Positions 33,300 to 46,099 are shown, counted from the first letter of the stretch. The stretch is 64,000 nucleotides of DNA from Tigriopus japonicus (GCA_010645155.1 CM021312.1:10766598-10830597); one strand, 5' to 3'. The notes: generated by a model from the sequence alone, not told the origin. Translations and numbers: made by a program.

Positions 33300-34990
33300 T
33301 TCACCTACCTAGTAAATCAAAGCTCACATGCTGAATTTCAACTTGATCGGCTGAACTTCGTATTAGTTAGATCTAGAGTAATTTGAAGCATAGAGCATAG
33401 CACGCTTTTCCGACCGCACATTTGCACCTACAATCGTCCAAAAGAGCGATTGTAGGGTCATTTTTTCTCTCGTTTGAGCGCGTATGTATTGCAACCATTA
33501 CAAATTTCGAAACGTTGTTTCTCGTCAACAGATGAACGTGATGCTGAAATTCAGCAAACCACATCCTTATATGATTGTTTAATTTTTTTTCTAGCTTTTT
33601 TCTCGGGTTTTTAAGAGATACAAGTGAATGTTTTCCCTGTAAGTCATTCTGCGTCAACACGATAAAATATTTGGTCAGTCAATTTGTTAGAATTTGCCGC
33701 TCTAGGGCAACCTTAATGTAAGCTTGGTCAGGAATAGTTAACAAGAAACGATCTAGATCTCGCTTAAAACTTAACAATGGGTCATTTGAGCTGTAAAATC
33801 GCCTGATAGAACTAGGCAATAAATTGTATAATATCGGAACTCTGTTCATTACACACGATGATTTCAGAGTTTTAACTAGTTGTTTATCCGAGGGGTTGAA
33901 CTTAAATTTGACATCACACGTAATCCTTCTTCTTTCGCTCAGACTAAATTTTATCCCTGGGTTGGGACACAAATCATGCAGGCATTCAAACACATAGAGG
34001 ATCTGATACCGTTCGTAGCATCGTTGAACACTGTTTAGTCGAAGGTATTTGAGTCGCTCCCAATAATTCAAGAGGTTCATTCCAGTGATTGCTTTCGTGA
34101 AACTTCGTTGCACTCCTTCAATTTTATTTAAGTCTTCTGCCGTAATCGGCGCCCAGAGGGGGAGGCGTATTCCAAATGGGGTTGGACCATTGACTTATAA
34201 AGGGTTTTCATAGTGGTAATGTCTCTGGCTTTAAATGTGAGGTAAATCCAGTGGCACCCCAGACATCACTTGGCAAGGGTGGCTCAAGGTGCCTTGCACT
34301 TTCACGGCTTGAGTGCGATTTGTCAAAAGCTTTGGCAAAGTCAAAATAAATAACATCTACACAGTCGCTTTGCTGGAGTCCCTCAATTATGTCATCCAAG
34401 TGTTGAGTCAATTGTGTCAAGGTGCTAAAATGAGTGCGGAACCTATGCTATTGGTCAGGAATGCTATGTTGCGTGTCAAGATATTCAACCAATTTTAATT
34501 TAACTAACTTTTCCATGATTATAGCTATATTAGATGTCAGTGATTTGGTCGATTGTTTCCTGGTTCACTTCTGTCACCTCCCTTATAAATTGGAATCACC
34601 TGAGCCACTTTCAGTAGAGCAGGTACCCGACCTTTAGCCAATGAACGATTCATTAGGTAGGCGAGTATTGGAGCCATAATCGTGGCCGTCCGTTTCAAGA
34701 ATTGTGCTGGAAAACCATCAGGTCCTGGAGAGCTGGAGGATTTTAGTGAGTTAATGACTTCAATGATATCTTTCTCGCCAACGGTTATATTTTCAAGGAA
34801 GAAAGTGTCGTCTCCCAAAAACGGGTCGTTTGGTGTGTAACGAGTGGGGACTGAAAAAACTGATGCGTATTGTTTGCTAAGAATATTAGCCAGATTTGCT
34901 AGGCAAGATATTTGTTTCAAATAAGTAATCAATCTTATCAAAACAAAGTTATTTTCTTGAATGGAATTCGATTCATAAAAAAATCTACCG
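33300..34990. repeat. Dispersed repeat split by a LINE, copy 2
   Basis: 33300-33572 matches 4530-4775 (shared AGAGTAATTTGA, AAACGTTGTTTCT, GATGCTGAAATTCAGC). The match resumes at 34925 (CAATCTTATCAAAACAAAG against the continuation at 4791). The intervening LINE therefore inserted into this repeat. Confidence 0.7.
33573..34924 (-). mobile_element. LINE (Jockey/CR1-type), 5'-truncated with internal deletion
   Basis: On the minus strand the reading passes through SSSPGPDGFPAQFLKRTA and PIYKGGDRSEPGNNRP, both RT fingers. It continues in another frame with DDIIEGLQQSDCVDVIYFDF, then AKAFDK, jumps to a PHLEYAS remnant, and ends with YWERLKYLRL, RCYERYQILYVFECLHDLCP and a stop at 33679. The YADD part is deleted between about 34200 and 34320. 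Position relative to the flanking repeat shows it is a nested insertion. Confidence 0.88.
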
Positions 34991-35117
34991 ATGAACGCCT
35001 GAGCGGAGGCTTCCATGTCTTTTGATTTCCTTGCCCTGACACAAGAAGCACTGAAATCATGGAGTGGGAGGCTAGCAATGAGAATTCGGATTCCCATCAG
35101 AAACGAACCATTTGCGT

Positions 35118-35418
35118 TCTTCTGCAAATGAGACCTGGCTTGCATTGAGAAGAACCCGTATTTCAAATTTCAGCCCAATCGAATGCCGGAGTGAAAAGTT
35201 ATGCCTTCTCAAACTTATGCACTGAAGAGAGCATAGAATGAATGAACTCGCCCTTTTGTGGTAAAGCGATTAATTACCACAAAAGGGCTAGTTCATTCAA
35301 TCTCGGTAGGATTTGCACTGAACTTTGAGCGAGCATAACTTTTGTCTCCGACGTTCGATTGAGCTGAAAATTGAAATACGTAGTCTTATCAACGTCTGCA
35401 AGGTGTCATTTGCAGAAG
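35118..35418. mobile_element. Foldback (palindromic) element, about 300 bp
   Basis: Imperfect inverted arms meet near 35272. Paired words include CTTCTGCAAATGA at the extremes and GCCCTTTTGTGGTAA with TTACCACAAAAGGGC at the centre. Related pieces occur at 30838-31020 and 31848-31990. Confidence 0.8.
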
Positions 35419-35431
35419 GAATTAAAAAAAA

Positions 35432-35618
35432 GGAAGCCAGAGTGGCCGCGCGTACTAATGCGCTCTTATAAGAGGCAAATGTAAGAGCTTCCCCAGACGG
35501 TGTAGGTTCGAATCCTAGAACCTAGGTCCAATCCTCGGATTGAAGCTGTCGGGAGAAATCCTTGATCACAGGGAATCGGAATCGCATTCCTTGAAGCGGT
35601 AGTAGAAAATCCGCAACC
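35432..35618 (+). mobile_element. tRNA-derived SINE, family A, copy 2
   Basis: The head GGAAGCCAGAGTGGCCGCGC and B-box GTAGGTTCGAATCC are followed by GCTGTCGGGAGAAATCC and the tail GAAGCGGTAGTAGAAAATCC. A small duplication (CCTAGAACCTAGG) sits in the middle. Confidence 0.82.
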
Positions 35619-35619
35619 A

Positions 35620-36609
35620 ATAAAAAAGAATTGTTTTTACTGGAAATCATTATTCTCATTGCTAGCCTCCCACTCCATGATTCCAGTGCTTCTTGCTTGG
35701 CACAAAACTTGGACCAATCAGAATAAAGGTCCCGTAGAAGCAATTTAATCAGAGAAGACCTCCACATCCAGATTTTTGCGCATCTTTTATAACCATCTTT
35801 ACTGTTTACAAGTTGAAGTAGTCCTAAATTAAAGTCATGAACAAACGTTGGACCAACCAGGACATAATTGAATAAATGTAAAGGTAATCGATTGTTTGCT
35901 CTCGTATAGTTTTGGAAATGTTTTCTTAGAATATTTGATACTTGAGATTTGTAATGTGCCATTTTAAGGTGTGATGATACAATGAATGAATGATGATACA
36001 ATGATAAAACAAAATAACAGGATTTTAAATGAAAAGGGCAAGGAGCCAAAAAACGATCAGAAGAAAGAAGGAATAGTGGATAATTGCAAAGAACATTATT
36101 ACAAAAGAACTTAGTTTTCAAACGATTTAAATGGAATGGGAACGAGACAAATGAACAAGATGGAATGGCAACTTGCTTGCACTGCTTTGTCCCAATCTTG
36201 TGTCGTCATTGGTTTACAAACAATTTATTGGTGTAATATGCTTTTTTTTTAAACTGGTACATCCATTGTGCGATTTAACATCACTTTCTAGATGAAAGAG
36301 TTAACAAAACTCAAATATATCAGTGCGGCACAAACACACAACTTTTTTGATCGATACTTTTCATTCTTCTTGTATTGTGGCAAAGCATTTTCAATCTGTT
36401 TTTTGTAGATTTTTGGGTGTTTTGGCTCAAAGTTGACTTGTCAAAAGAAAATGGCAGATTACTCAACCAAACACACCAATAACAGCAAGACTTTTTTATC
36501 ATAAAACCCCATTAGTTAGAAATATGCACCCTTGCAGTTAAACACTTTGTGTCTGAAAATCAATAAATCTTAGTGTTGTGTTTTTTTCAAACAAGCAAAT
36601 CAATAACAG
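35620..36609. other. Intergenic before the gap, nothing firm
   Basis: A 199-codon minus-strand frame (36121-35522) runs through SINE sequence at its end and has no recognised domain. I do not call it. The rest is AT-rich. Confidence 0.35.
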
Positions 36610-37515
36610 NNNNNNNNNNNNNNNNNNNNNNNNNNNNNNNNNNNNNNNNNNNNNNNNNNNNNNNNNNNNNNNNNNNNNNNNNNNNNNNNNNNNNNNNNNN
36701 NNNNNNNNNNNNNNNNNNNNNNNNNNNNNNNNNNNNNNNNNNNNNNNNNNNNNNNNNNNNNNNNNNNNNNNNNNNNNNNNNNNNNNNNNNNNNNNNNNNN
36801 NNNNNNNNNNNNNNNNNNNNNNNNNNNNNNNNNNNNNNNNNNNNNNNNNNNNNNNNNNNNNNNNNNNNNNNNNNNNNNNNNNNNNNNNNNNNNNNNNNNN
36901 NNNNNNNNNNNNNNNNNNNNNNNNNNNNNNNNNNNNNNNNNNNNNNNNNNNNNNNNNNNNNNNNNNNNNNNNNNNNNNNNNNNNNNNNNNNNNNNNNNNN
37001 NNNNNNNNNNNNNNNNNNNNNNNNNNNNNNNNNNNNNNNNNNNNNNNNNNNNNNNNNNNNNNNNNNNNNNNNNNNNNNNNNNNNNNNNNNNNNNNNNNNN
37101 NNNNNNNNNNNNNNNNNNNNNNNNNNNNNNNNNNNNNNNNNNNNNNNNNNNNNNNNNNNNNNNNNNNNNNNNNNNNNNNNNNNNNNNNNNNNNNNNNNNN
37201 NNNNNNNNNNNNNNNNNNNNNNNNNNNNNNNNNNNNNNNNNNNNNNNNNNNNNNNNNNNNNNNNNNNNNNNNNNNNNNNNNNNNNNNNNNNNNNNNNNNN
37301 NNNNNNNNNNNNNNNNNNNNNNNNNNNNNNNNNNNNNNNNNNNNNNNNNNNNNNNNNNNNNNNNNNNNNNNNNNNNNNNNNNNNNNNNNNNNNNNNNNNN
37401 NNNNNNNNNNNNNNNNNNNNNNNNNNNNNNNNNNNNNNNNNNNNNNNNNNNNNNNNNNNNNNNNNNNNNNNNNNNNNNNNNNNNNNNNNNNNNNNNNNNN
37501 NNNNNNNNNNNNNNN
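36610..37515. other. Assembly gap (906 N)
   Basis: Unknown bases. Reading frames spanning it are artefacts of the missing sequence. It removes upstream sequence of the coding segment at 37517. Confidence 1.
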
Positions 37516-37516
37516 A

Positions 37517-37879
37517 TTGAGGCAAGTGGCTCTTTTGGAACCTCATGGCACAGAAGAAACGGATCCCGATTCTCCACGACGACTTGGATGTGTAGGAAGC
37601 CCAGATCGGATGAAGACGGTGCCTAGCTTGGGAGGCCTACCAAGTGTGGATTTCCAATCTCCCGATCGAAGCTGGCCCTGCCAGGAACTCGTGATGGATG
37701 ACAGTGAAGTGGAACCAGGAACAGCAAGTGTCGTGATTGCTGCGCCTGTTTTATCCAGTTTAAATGACAATGGATATGCGAGTGATGCAGCAAATCCGTC
37801 AGGAAAATTGGAAAAAAGAAGGAGACGACACAGGGTTTTTTACAAAGATTTTGCGAAGGGTTTGTACCGCAAACAGTAA
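37517..37879 (+). CDS. 3' end of an unknown protein gene (121 residues visible)
   Basis: An open frame runs from the gap edge to TAA at 37877-37879. It is much more GC-balanced than the surroundings, with mixed composition and no repeats, so it is probably real coding sequence. The visible part is Pro/Ser/Asp-rich (TDPDSPRRLGCVGSP, MDDSEVEPGTASVV) and ends in a strongly basic tail, EKRRRRHRVFYKDFAKGLYR, plus two residues. I recognise no domain. A low-complexity acidic then basic tail could be the intracellular or regulatory end of a larger protein, but this is a guess. The start and any introns lie in or before the gap. Confidence 0.5.
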   Translation: MRQVALLEPHGTEETDPDSPRRLGCVGSPDRMKTVPSLGGLPSVDFQSPDRSWPCQELVMDDSEVEPGTASVVIAAPVLSSLNDNGYASDAANPSGKLEKRRRRHRVFYKDFAKGLYRKQ

Positions 37880-38209
37880 GAGCATCAAACATGAACGTGT
37901 GCACACGACCAAATAGAAATACATACAGTCCACAAATCACGATAGAACTATGCAAGGGGGTCTTGGAGCCTTACAAACTACAAGACTATCGCCCCAGGAG
38001 CCTTACAACCTCTATGACGATAACCCGGATTGAACCTTCACTAACCCTGAGGAGTCAGGCTGAAAGCTCAATCTTTTGCACTCTGGTTCGGAGAGGTTTT
38101 TTTAAGTTATTTTTCCTAAGGTAAAATCAAATGGTCGCTAGAAAAAATCAGCATAAATGTACCATATTCCCAGAGACGCTAGTTCGCCCAGAGGTCACCA
38201 GAAAACAAG

Positions 38210-38560
38210 TGACTTAGACGGAGAGAGAGACTCCGCCATCAAGATTATCCAATAGACTTGGTGTAAGAAGTGCCAGTTTGAACATCACTCTATTGTGAAA
38301 GAAAACGCATTGAGAATGGTTTTCTTGGGGGGTATGTCGTAATCGTGATGTCAATGAAGGAAGTTATTCAAGGATCTACAACAGTGAGGATTAATCGGTG
38401 CTTAAGCCAGCCGGCTCTGGCCTGGTCAGCCAATCCAGCCAATTTGGTTTTGGCGCCAACTTTCAGGAATATGATTGAGAACGTCTGCTCTTGTATAAAT
38501 AAAGCTCACTCTTACGATCATTAACCAGTCGAAGAGACAATATCAATCACGTACGTTGTA
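38210..38560 (+). promoter_or_regulatory. TATA/CCAAT-containing segment, possible solo LTR
   Basis: Two CCAAT words (about 38430-38450) precede TATAAATA (38494-38501) and a likely start CACTCTTA, which is LTR-like promoter spacing. The same TATAAATAAA overlaps AATAAA (38498-38503) and could instead end the gene at 37879. I cannot decide between these. Confidence 0.35.
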
Positions 38561-38644
38561 CTTATTGAACTACTTAGTTAGAATTATCCTAGTCTTAGCC
38601 TGCATTATTCTTAGATCTTAGCAAGTAGGGGTAAATCACTACAG

Positions 38645-39176
38645 GTAGAACAAGGCCGTTGGTTGTGCTGAGTTGCCCAACCCATTTTGGCGATTCCAAG
38701 TTTTTTTTTCATCCAAGCGTCCATTCAATGATTCTAGGATCTTGGAAGTGATCGTTATCTCACGTAAAGATGCCTAGGCTGGAATTGAGTCAATAAAATG
38801 CAAAATTTATTTGCTAAAAAATGAGGCATATAAAATCATATATAACCAGTAAAAACTATTTCATTTCTTTGTATAGGGAACATTTTGAAACGTTGATTTG
38901 ATTCTTTCAGCATCTTTTAATTTTTGCTTGGATCAATGTCAAGTCCTCTTTTTGCAAGAACACAAGGCTAACTTGATTGTTTTTAATTTTATAAACCTTA
39001 AAATAAATTTTTGCGCATTATTGACCCAAATCCAGCCTAGGCATCTTTACCTGAAATATCGATCGTTTGCAGGGACCTAGAATCATCAGATGGACACTTA
39101 AAAGGGAAAAACTTGGATTCGCCAAAATGGGTTGGGCAACTAAGTACAGCCATCGGCCCTGTTTTGACGCTAGCGG
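38645..39176. mobile_element. Foldback-type element with arms of about 165 bp
   Basis: Left arm 38645-38810 and right arm 39010-39176 are inverted. Paired words include GTTGCCCAACCCATTTTGGCG, GATTCTAGG and AAAGATGCCTAGGCTGGA. The centre of about 200 bp is AT-rich and non-coding. Confidence 0.8.
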
Positions 39177-39179
39177 AAT

Positions 39180-40121
39180 GATTTAAAACGCTCACTTGAA
39201 GCAACCTTTGTCATGTCCCATTGAACTGATTACAAAATGATAAACATGCATAATCAATCAAAACATTTCAATTGCCCATGTCTTTAAAGAAGGAAAATCA
39301 TATACTTAATGTCAGAAAGATATGTTTCGAAGGGTTTTGGACCAAAAGTATTCGATGTTGCTCTCAAACTCCATTCTTTGCAGTGCTTGTCGGTTTCCAA
39401 TTTAGGTAGGATTAACCGAAACTGAAAACGAAATTTTGTCCATAAGCACTTCATTCCATCACTTATTCTGACATTCATGAGCAGAACGGCCGAAAATGTA
39501 TAATCAAATATATAATATAAATATTTTGGTGTTTTGAGCATTTTTTTTAATATTGGGGCTTTTTTTCAAAACAAAACGAAAATTCCCGTTTTCTATGACT
39601 TATTTCAAGAATCTTCATGATTTCAATAAATCTTTTGAAGTTGTGTTAAAAATCTGATGTATCCCAAAAACATATTGCTAAAATCTCTCAATTTTTCCAG
39701 AAATAGGAAGTAAATAATTGGTCAGTTAAAAGTAACATAAACGGATTTTAATCTTGAATAGAAAACTGCAACTCCAATCAAGAAGCATGATGTAAATCTT
39801 GAATGAATATTCACTAAATATTGGGCGATTTTATGTAGGGATTAAATATAAAATGTCAAAAATAGCCAATTTTCTCTACTCAGTGTAAATTTCTAACACC
39901 AAAGATTGGTGGTCTACCTGCATTCTCGTCATTGCCAATTTTTCATCAAAAAATTGGATTAAAATAAAATCAAAAAACACCAAATTATTTCCCCTGAAAA
40001 CCTAGAAAATTAAACATCTTTTAAATATTTGGATGCAACTTAAACTTTTGCTAAAATATTTTGATGCTTTTGCCTTAAAATTTATTTAGATGTTTGGCCT
40101 TCAAAATTAAATATTTTCGGT
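39180..40121. other. Intergenic, nothing recognised
   Basis: AT-rich with only short unsupported frames. Confidence 0.35.
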
Positions 40122-40529
40122 CACTCTATTCATGTGCTTTGTTTGATAACAGCAGTCCAAATGATATCTGGCCCTCCAAGTTTCTTTGACCTTAACTGAA
40201 TACTTATGTATCTATAAAAGACCAAAAGACAGTAGTTAATAATGCCATGTACGTTGTCGTGAGACATCCAAGCTTACGAAGGTTGAAGTACCCCGGATTA
40301 AGAAATGATTATGGGAAAACATGAGCACTCTATTCATGTGCTTTGTTTGATAACAGCAGTCCAAATGATATCTGGCCCTCCAAGTTTCTTTGACCTTAAC
40401 TGAATACTTATGTATCTATAAAAGACCAAAAGACAGTAGTTAATAATGCCATGTACGTTGTCGTGAGACATCCAAGCTTACGAAGGTTGAAGTACCCCGA
40501 ATTAAGCAATGATTATGGGAAAACATGAG
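40122..40529 (+). repeat. 204-bp tandem duplication, two nearly identical copies
   Basis: Copies 40122-40325 and 40326-40529 differ at only two positions that I could find (CCGGATTAAGAAATG against CCGAATTAAGCAATG). Each contains CTATAAAAGACC followed about 35 bp later by ATGCCATG. No gene is evident downstream. Confidence 0.95.
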
Positions 40530-41479
40530 CATGCAAAGATATAACACTGCCCACATCCTTTGTTTATCGAAACGACGACAAGGCAAAAGAAAATACTTGA
40601 CTGACGCACTATAGTACAAATAGGGCATCCGTTAACTTTTTGCTGATGCTTTGTCCAAGGCACGACTTGAATTTTACTTTCGAAACATACGCGTACATTC
40701 ATCAAGCTGAGGAGAAAAAAAAATAACCACAAAATCGCTACTCTTTGGTGTCCTCAACACGTTAAATGTTTGCTCGAAACTTCAGCATTTGTCAATTTTA
40801 ATGCATTTTTCTCTGATTTATACAGGATCAGAATATAAACCTGATATTATACTTTCTGCTTGCAGCATGCTATGAGCATGATGTCCATCGTTTATAAAAG
40901 AGAGACTCCAAAACCAGATCTCTTTGTACCATACATCAGGTATAGTATCACAGAAGACCAGGCGCTAGAATTTGACCATGCAAGACTCCGACTTAGAATT
41001 CACCTGGAATAGGCGGTGTCAGGTTTTCAGAGTTTCAGATTGGTACCGAGCAGCTTGAAAATTCAAATAGCGTAAACAACAAATTTTGAGGACCAATTTA
41101 GGAGCTACGAGAGTCAAACTGTCACTGACGATACACCTAATGTTGCTAATAACTAGGCCTGGGAATTTAATGCTAAAAAAGATGCCTCAACGTCAAAAAA
41201 TATCAAATAAATAAGGCCCAGAATGTAAATACATTTGTAAATATAATCATGTTTCATTGGGCATTTAATGTTGTGTATCGTAACTTTTTATAGTCTGGGT
41301 TCTCGATTTAACGTATCTTTGATTTTTTCTCCCTGTGGATGTGAAAAAGCTTCAGAGAAGAGACTTTTAAACAATCGCAACAGTATCCTTAAATTTTGTC
41401 CGTTCATTATTCAGTTCCAAAACTATAGTCTTTGCCAATTCCATTTTTCTAACTCTAATTTTGAAAAAAAAACCTTTCT

Positions 41480-41960
41480 TAACAAAAATCTCCCTTGTTG
41501 CCATCCTTCAGTTTTTAAGGTGTGTACGCAAACCTGAGATCGTTACACCAAATAGAGGGGGCTTTGTTAGTCAAGGTACCCCAACTTCCGAAGTTTGTAT
41601 CAGAAATATCAAATTAAAAAATACGAAATGGAAAAAAATCGCTTGTTGTAGTATCCATATTTGAATCAAACTTCCAAAAGATATTTCTGAAAATTATATT
41701 TGATCTCTTGAAAATCACGTTTTTGTGCTCATTTTCCCAAAAAGTCTCCAAAATGCAAAACAAAATGCAAATAAGCGCTTAAAATTTAATTCGATGCAAA
41801 TAGGCGCTCAAAATGCAAATCATTGCAAATAAGGGCCCAAAATGCCGATAAAAGACTTTTGCATCCAATTCTCAGGCTTACACTAATAACACTCATAGTT
41901 TCACAGATCTGGCTCTAAAATTTGGCTCTAAAGAGCTCAATTTGGTCAGGCTGGTACCGA
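41480..41960 (-). repeat. Dispersed repeat carrying the 29-bp array, copy 2
   Basis: The reverse complement matches 20630-21250, but the internal array has only about two to three diverged units (GCAAATAGGCGCTCAAAATG) instead of eight. Confidence 0.65.
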
Positions 41961-44900
41961 GACAAAAGCACAAATGAAGTATGCAATGTAAACAAATCCG
42001 AAAATGTCCATGAAGAGTGGAACATTTCAAAAGACGACCAATCATTGAATCCCATGTCATAACTAACTTACTGGCGGGAAGCTATTTGAAAACATTGAAA
42101 ATGTTTTTTTTCCAAATAAGTGGGCTTTTTTGGGAGAAAAGTTATCTTTCGTCAATTTTGGGAGAAAAACACATTTTTGGGCCTTTTTCGAGGTATTTTT
42201 CACCAAATTATTACAAATTTAAACAAGTTTTTAGCAACTTAGTACTTTTTATACCATAACCGGGCAAAACATATGTTGTGTTTAAAAATTACGAGAATAT
42301 TTACCCAATGTGACCGCTGGCTTGGGAAATTTGGAAAAGTACCATCTTTTGATGTTTTCTGTTTCTCTCAACTCTGGAGGGTTTTGAAGGCTTTTATGCA
42401 GCTTTCTGTTTTAAAATGAGGAAATGATTAAGGAACTATAAAAATAACGCTCTTCCCCCTACTGGTATGAACAACTCCTGTTGGTTTTCTCAGGATTTCT
42501 GTGTATCAACTTTCATTGTCCATTCAACAATACACATATTTGCTTGAATTTTCTCTCAAACGTAACTTTAACAAAAAAAAGTTTATGTATGAATTATGAC
42601 TTTGCTTGGGTCTACAGTAAGATTTAGCTCATTCCAAGGAGAAAAAATGTGACAGTCTTAAGGTTGCAAATGTGTGATGTAGGAGAACGTATTAGTATGT
42701 TACACCAAGTTGTATTCAAGAAAGTCTTAAGATAAAAAATGGACAATAAAAGGTTAAATCTCAATTGTTCAAAAATCACACATTCATTACATAAAAGCCA
42801 TTTTTACAACCTGTAGAGTACTTTTCTGGCATCTAAAATCCACATTTTCCCGATGCATAAAAGAGAAATTCAATCAAAGCTTCAAATTTCATCACAAGAT
42901 TGAGGCAAAACAGGGGCAAAGTCTCCTGATTTCAGAACTGCCCTCAACTCAAAAACTGCAACTTTGCAACAAGTCAAAATATTGCTCCTAAGTAGCCGGA
43001 AACAAACGCAAGATGGCACACGTTGTCACATGCAACAAGCATGCACTGTGTGTGCAATGGGATCTGACGCTGGCCACATTTAGTTTCGTGATTCAAAACT
43101 GGAATTTGTGATTTCAGGGAGTCAAAGGCGGAATTGCTCATTCGACTGCTTTGCTTGAGAAAGAGTAATGCAGAAAGAATCAAGTTCCCTGGCACCCTTG
43201 CTACTGAACTATAGAAATGAGCTCAAAACAAATCTCCACTGACCTAACTGGAGTGACAGTTCTGTCTATGAAGAACTGGACCTAAACCTAATCGTCAAGT
43301 TGTTGATTCTGAGAACAAGAGAGGGCATCAGATGCAAGGTGGATCGGAATGTATGAGAGCGATATAGATGACAAAAATGCTAAGTTTCTTTAAAATGGTC
43401 CTTATAAAAGTTTGGGAGGTTACGACAATAATAAGATCATAAGGATTGTAACGTGGTACAAAACTTTAAATTGCCTTCTAACATGCCAGCACATAATGGG
43501 GACAACAGAACTACAATTTTTCAATGGTTTGATAATAAATATCAATCGAAATTATCAGTTATTTATCGTTCCAGAATGCGAGATATTAGCCCCAAGACAA
43601 CAATCAAAGTAGAATATCATCATTTATCTCGTTATCCTCAATATAATATATGCACTGGTTTTATTAAGTGGACGTAATTTCTCCAGGAAAGAAATACTTG
43701 TGTTCACCTTGTGAATATTGAACAGTAACAGATTCTAAGCTTTTCGGGAGTCAATTTGTCCAAATTTAGATTTGGTCCGTATTCAGTGGATTTGGAATTA
43801 TCCCTAAAAATAGTTGCATAGGGAGAATAGTGGTTTGAAACTTAGGTAGTAGAGAGTTCGCCAACAGACTTGAAAAGTGTATTCAAACGATAACAAGATT
43901 TGTTTCAACCCACCTACCCAAAAAATACACCCATTTTTCATTTCTAATTCAAAAAATAGAATTTGGATTGCAACTTATAATAGCTACAAGTGGTTCAAAC
44001 CTGCAAAGTAATTATAGTAAACTAGTAACCCAAAATAGCAATTAAGGTTTCACAGTAAATGTGGTTTCATTTGCGCCTTTCATACATAATTGAAGTAATA
44101 TTTTCTTCACACTCATAGCAAGCTTAAAACTTGAACACTCTAAAATATGTATGAATTTTCTCATTTTGTCACTATTTTCTCTTTGTAAATTGATGAGCCA
44201 GGAACAACCGATTTTTGTCAATTTCTGTAACATTTTGTTCACAAATAAAAGCTAGTTCTCTTGTTCCACTCATCAGTTTTTACACTCTGAATGACGAAAA
44301 TAAAACTTGTGCAAATCTTAATGAAACTGGACATTTTCAAATCTTGGGAGAACAGTTTTACCTGAAAATAGGAATGTCTTCCGTCCACAGCAACCTCCTT
44401 TATCGAGATGTTTTCTTATGCTGGGTATTTCCAAAGCCAGCTTTGGCCTAATTCCTAAATCAAGGGGAGATCAGACCATGCCCACATGGTCAGGCATTTC
44501 TTCTTTCCGCTTGGCTTACCTATATAGGGTACAATTGATTACTTCATCTCTTCATGATTATTTAAAAAAATGAGCAAGTCCAACACAAAAAGGGTTCTAA
44601 CGCTTTAAATGGGAAGGTTTTGGTAATTTTGTTTCGTTAGTTTTTGAAGTTTATTCGCGATTTTGACCGTTGTGCATGTTTTGCCCGTTCCTAGTCACGA
44701 ATGATTTTGGGACGGAATGGTGAATGAAATTTAAAACATCTAAATTCAACTATAAAATAGACGGAAATGTTGAAGAACTGCGTCTTTGACCCCATTGGGT
44801 ATTCTTTGTAACTAGTTTATGAATGTCCGTTGAATTTGGAAGCCCTATCGAATTGATATTATTCAGAACTTCGTGGTTTAAAAAACCGCCAATTTGGCTC

Positions 44901-45370
44901 GACTAAATCCCATTGTCTAAAATTTATCAGTGACTATGCTGAATAAAAAATTGAAGAATCAAATTAAAATACTACATGCCTTCAGTTTCCGTTCATTCAA
45001 CGCAAAAATAACTTGAAGTTGAAGAAATAGTTTTTCCTCCTCGAGAACTAATTTTTGAGAGAAGCGCGTTTTTCTTGGCCGTCTAGAGCCTATAAAAGTA
45101 CTACGTATTTCAAAGAATTCCAAATGCTCGTCTTTTTCTTGCTTTTAGTGAAAGGAAACACGACGTAGATTCAAGATCGTCCTCAAAAATGCTACTCGCG
45201 AGCGTTCGGTCGTTGACATCACCAACTTTGGGTTAAAAAAAAGCCGTACTTTGTAAGAATACTCGAAGAATGGACGACTCTTTTCCTCATAATTATTTTC
45301 CCGCGAATTGAAATATTAACATATATATATAATAAAAACATTAATTATTGAAACTATAATAATGATTAAC
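41961..45370. other. Long intergenic stretch, no supported gene
   Basis: 3.4 kb of AT-rich sequence. Open frames are short (80 codons or fewer), lack motifs and have no credible splice partners. Confidence 0.35.
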
Positions 45371-45377
45371 TATCTTT

Positions 45378-45425
45378 ACAGGGAATCCCATTCCTTGTAG
45401 CGGTATTGAAAAATCCGCCCCCAGC
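45378..45425 (+). repeat. Family A SINE tail fragment
   Basis: It contains TTTACAGGGAATCCCATTCC and GTAGCGGTATTGAAAAATCC, matching the 3' tail of the SINE copies at 35432 and 47049. The tRNA-like head is absent. Confidence 0.7.
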
Positions 45426-45777
45426 ATACAACGTGTTTTAAAATCTAAAAGTAACTCTCGAAATAAGAATACTTTCTGATGGCCAACAAGCAAATTTTGC
45501 TAATCCAGTTTTGACTGTGTTTGCTACGGCATGGACACCTAGATTTGAGTTGCTACATTTTGGGAATTTTCTCAGTGAGTGGAGATCAGGGTTGGGTTGG
45601 ACATAATGGAATTTCTAAAAACAGCCAAATCCCGCGACAGACAAAAATGAGTAAGTGTTTTAAATAAAATAGTTTTGTTAGAATTTGAAAAAAAAAATAT
45701 TGCTTCATTGGGAATGGGATTTTGGAAAGTGCCATTGAGATCATCCATCAACACTGATCACGTCAAGACATAGAGTT

Positions 45778-45935
45778 TTACAGAGGCGAGATACCAAGGG
45801 AGGCCGGCCGTGAATTTTCATTGCAGGCAGCAAGGGCCGTTCATCATCAACGACTAGTTAAATACTCTACGACGTTTGTACTTTGATCTTTGACTTGCAT
45901 GGGCAAGTTTTTAAGATACCTTTTGGAAATATTTG
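45778..45935 (+). repeat. Diverged copy of the LTR-like repeat
   Basis: It aligns with 17188-17400: GGCCGGCCGTGAATTTTCATT, cut here, then CATCAACGACTAGTTAAA and GACGTTTGTACTTTGATCTT. No retroelement coding sequence follows, so it may be a decayed solo LTR. Confidence 0.55.
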
Positions 45936-46099
45936 CTTTTTCACGCAACTTATGGGCAACTTCGTTGTCCAATATCAGCTGCAAACAAGGCTGAGTGAAT
46001 GACGACAATGGCCCCTCTATCCTTCTCTAAGCCCATCCTGGGGCACATTTCTGCGGCAAAACATATCGCTGGCCTGTTAATAACAATGAGATAAAATGT

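Noticed and set aside
35522..36121. 199-codon minus-strand frame
   Set aside because: It starts in unique AT-rich sequence and ends inside a SINE. No domain, no splice context.
36573..37577. Several frames of 315-325 codons, and part of a 433-codon one, spanning the N block
   Set aside because: They are open only because N codons cannot be stops. Only the 37517-37879 part rests on real bases.
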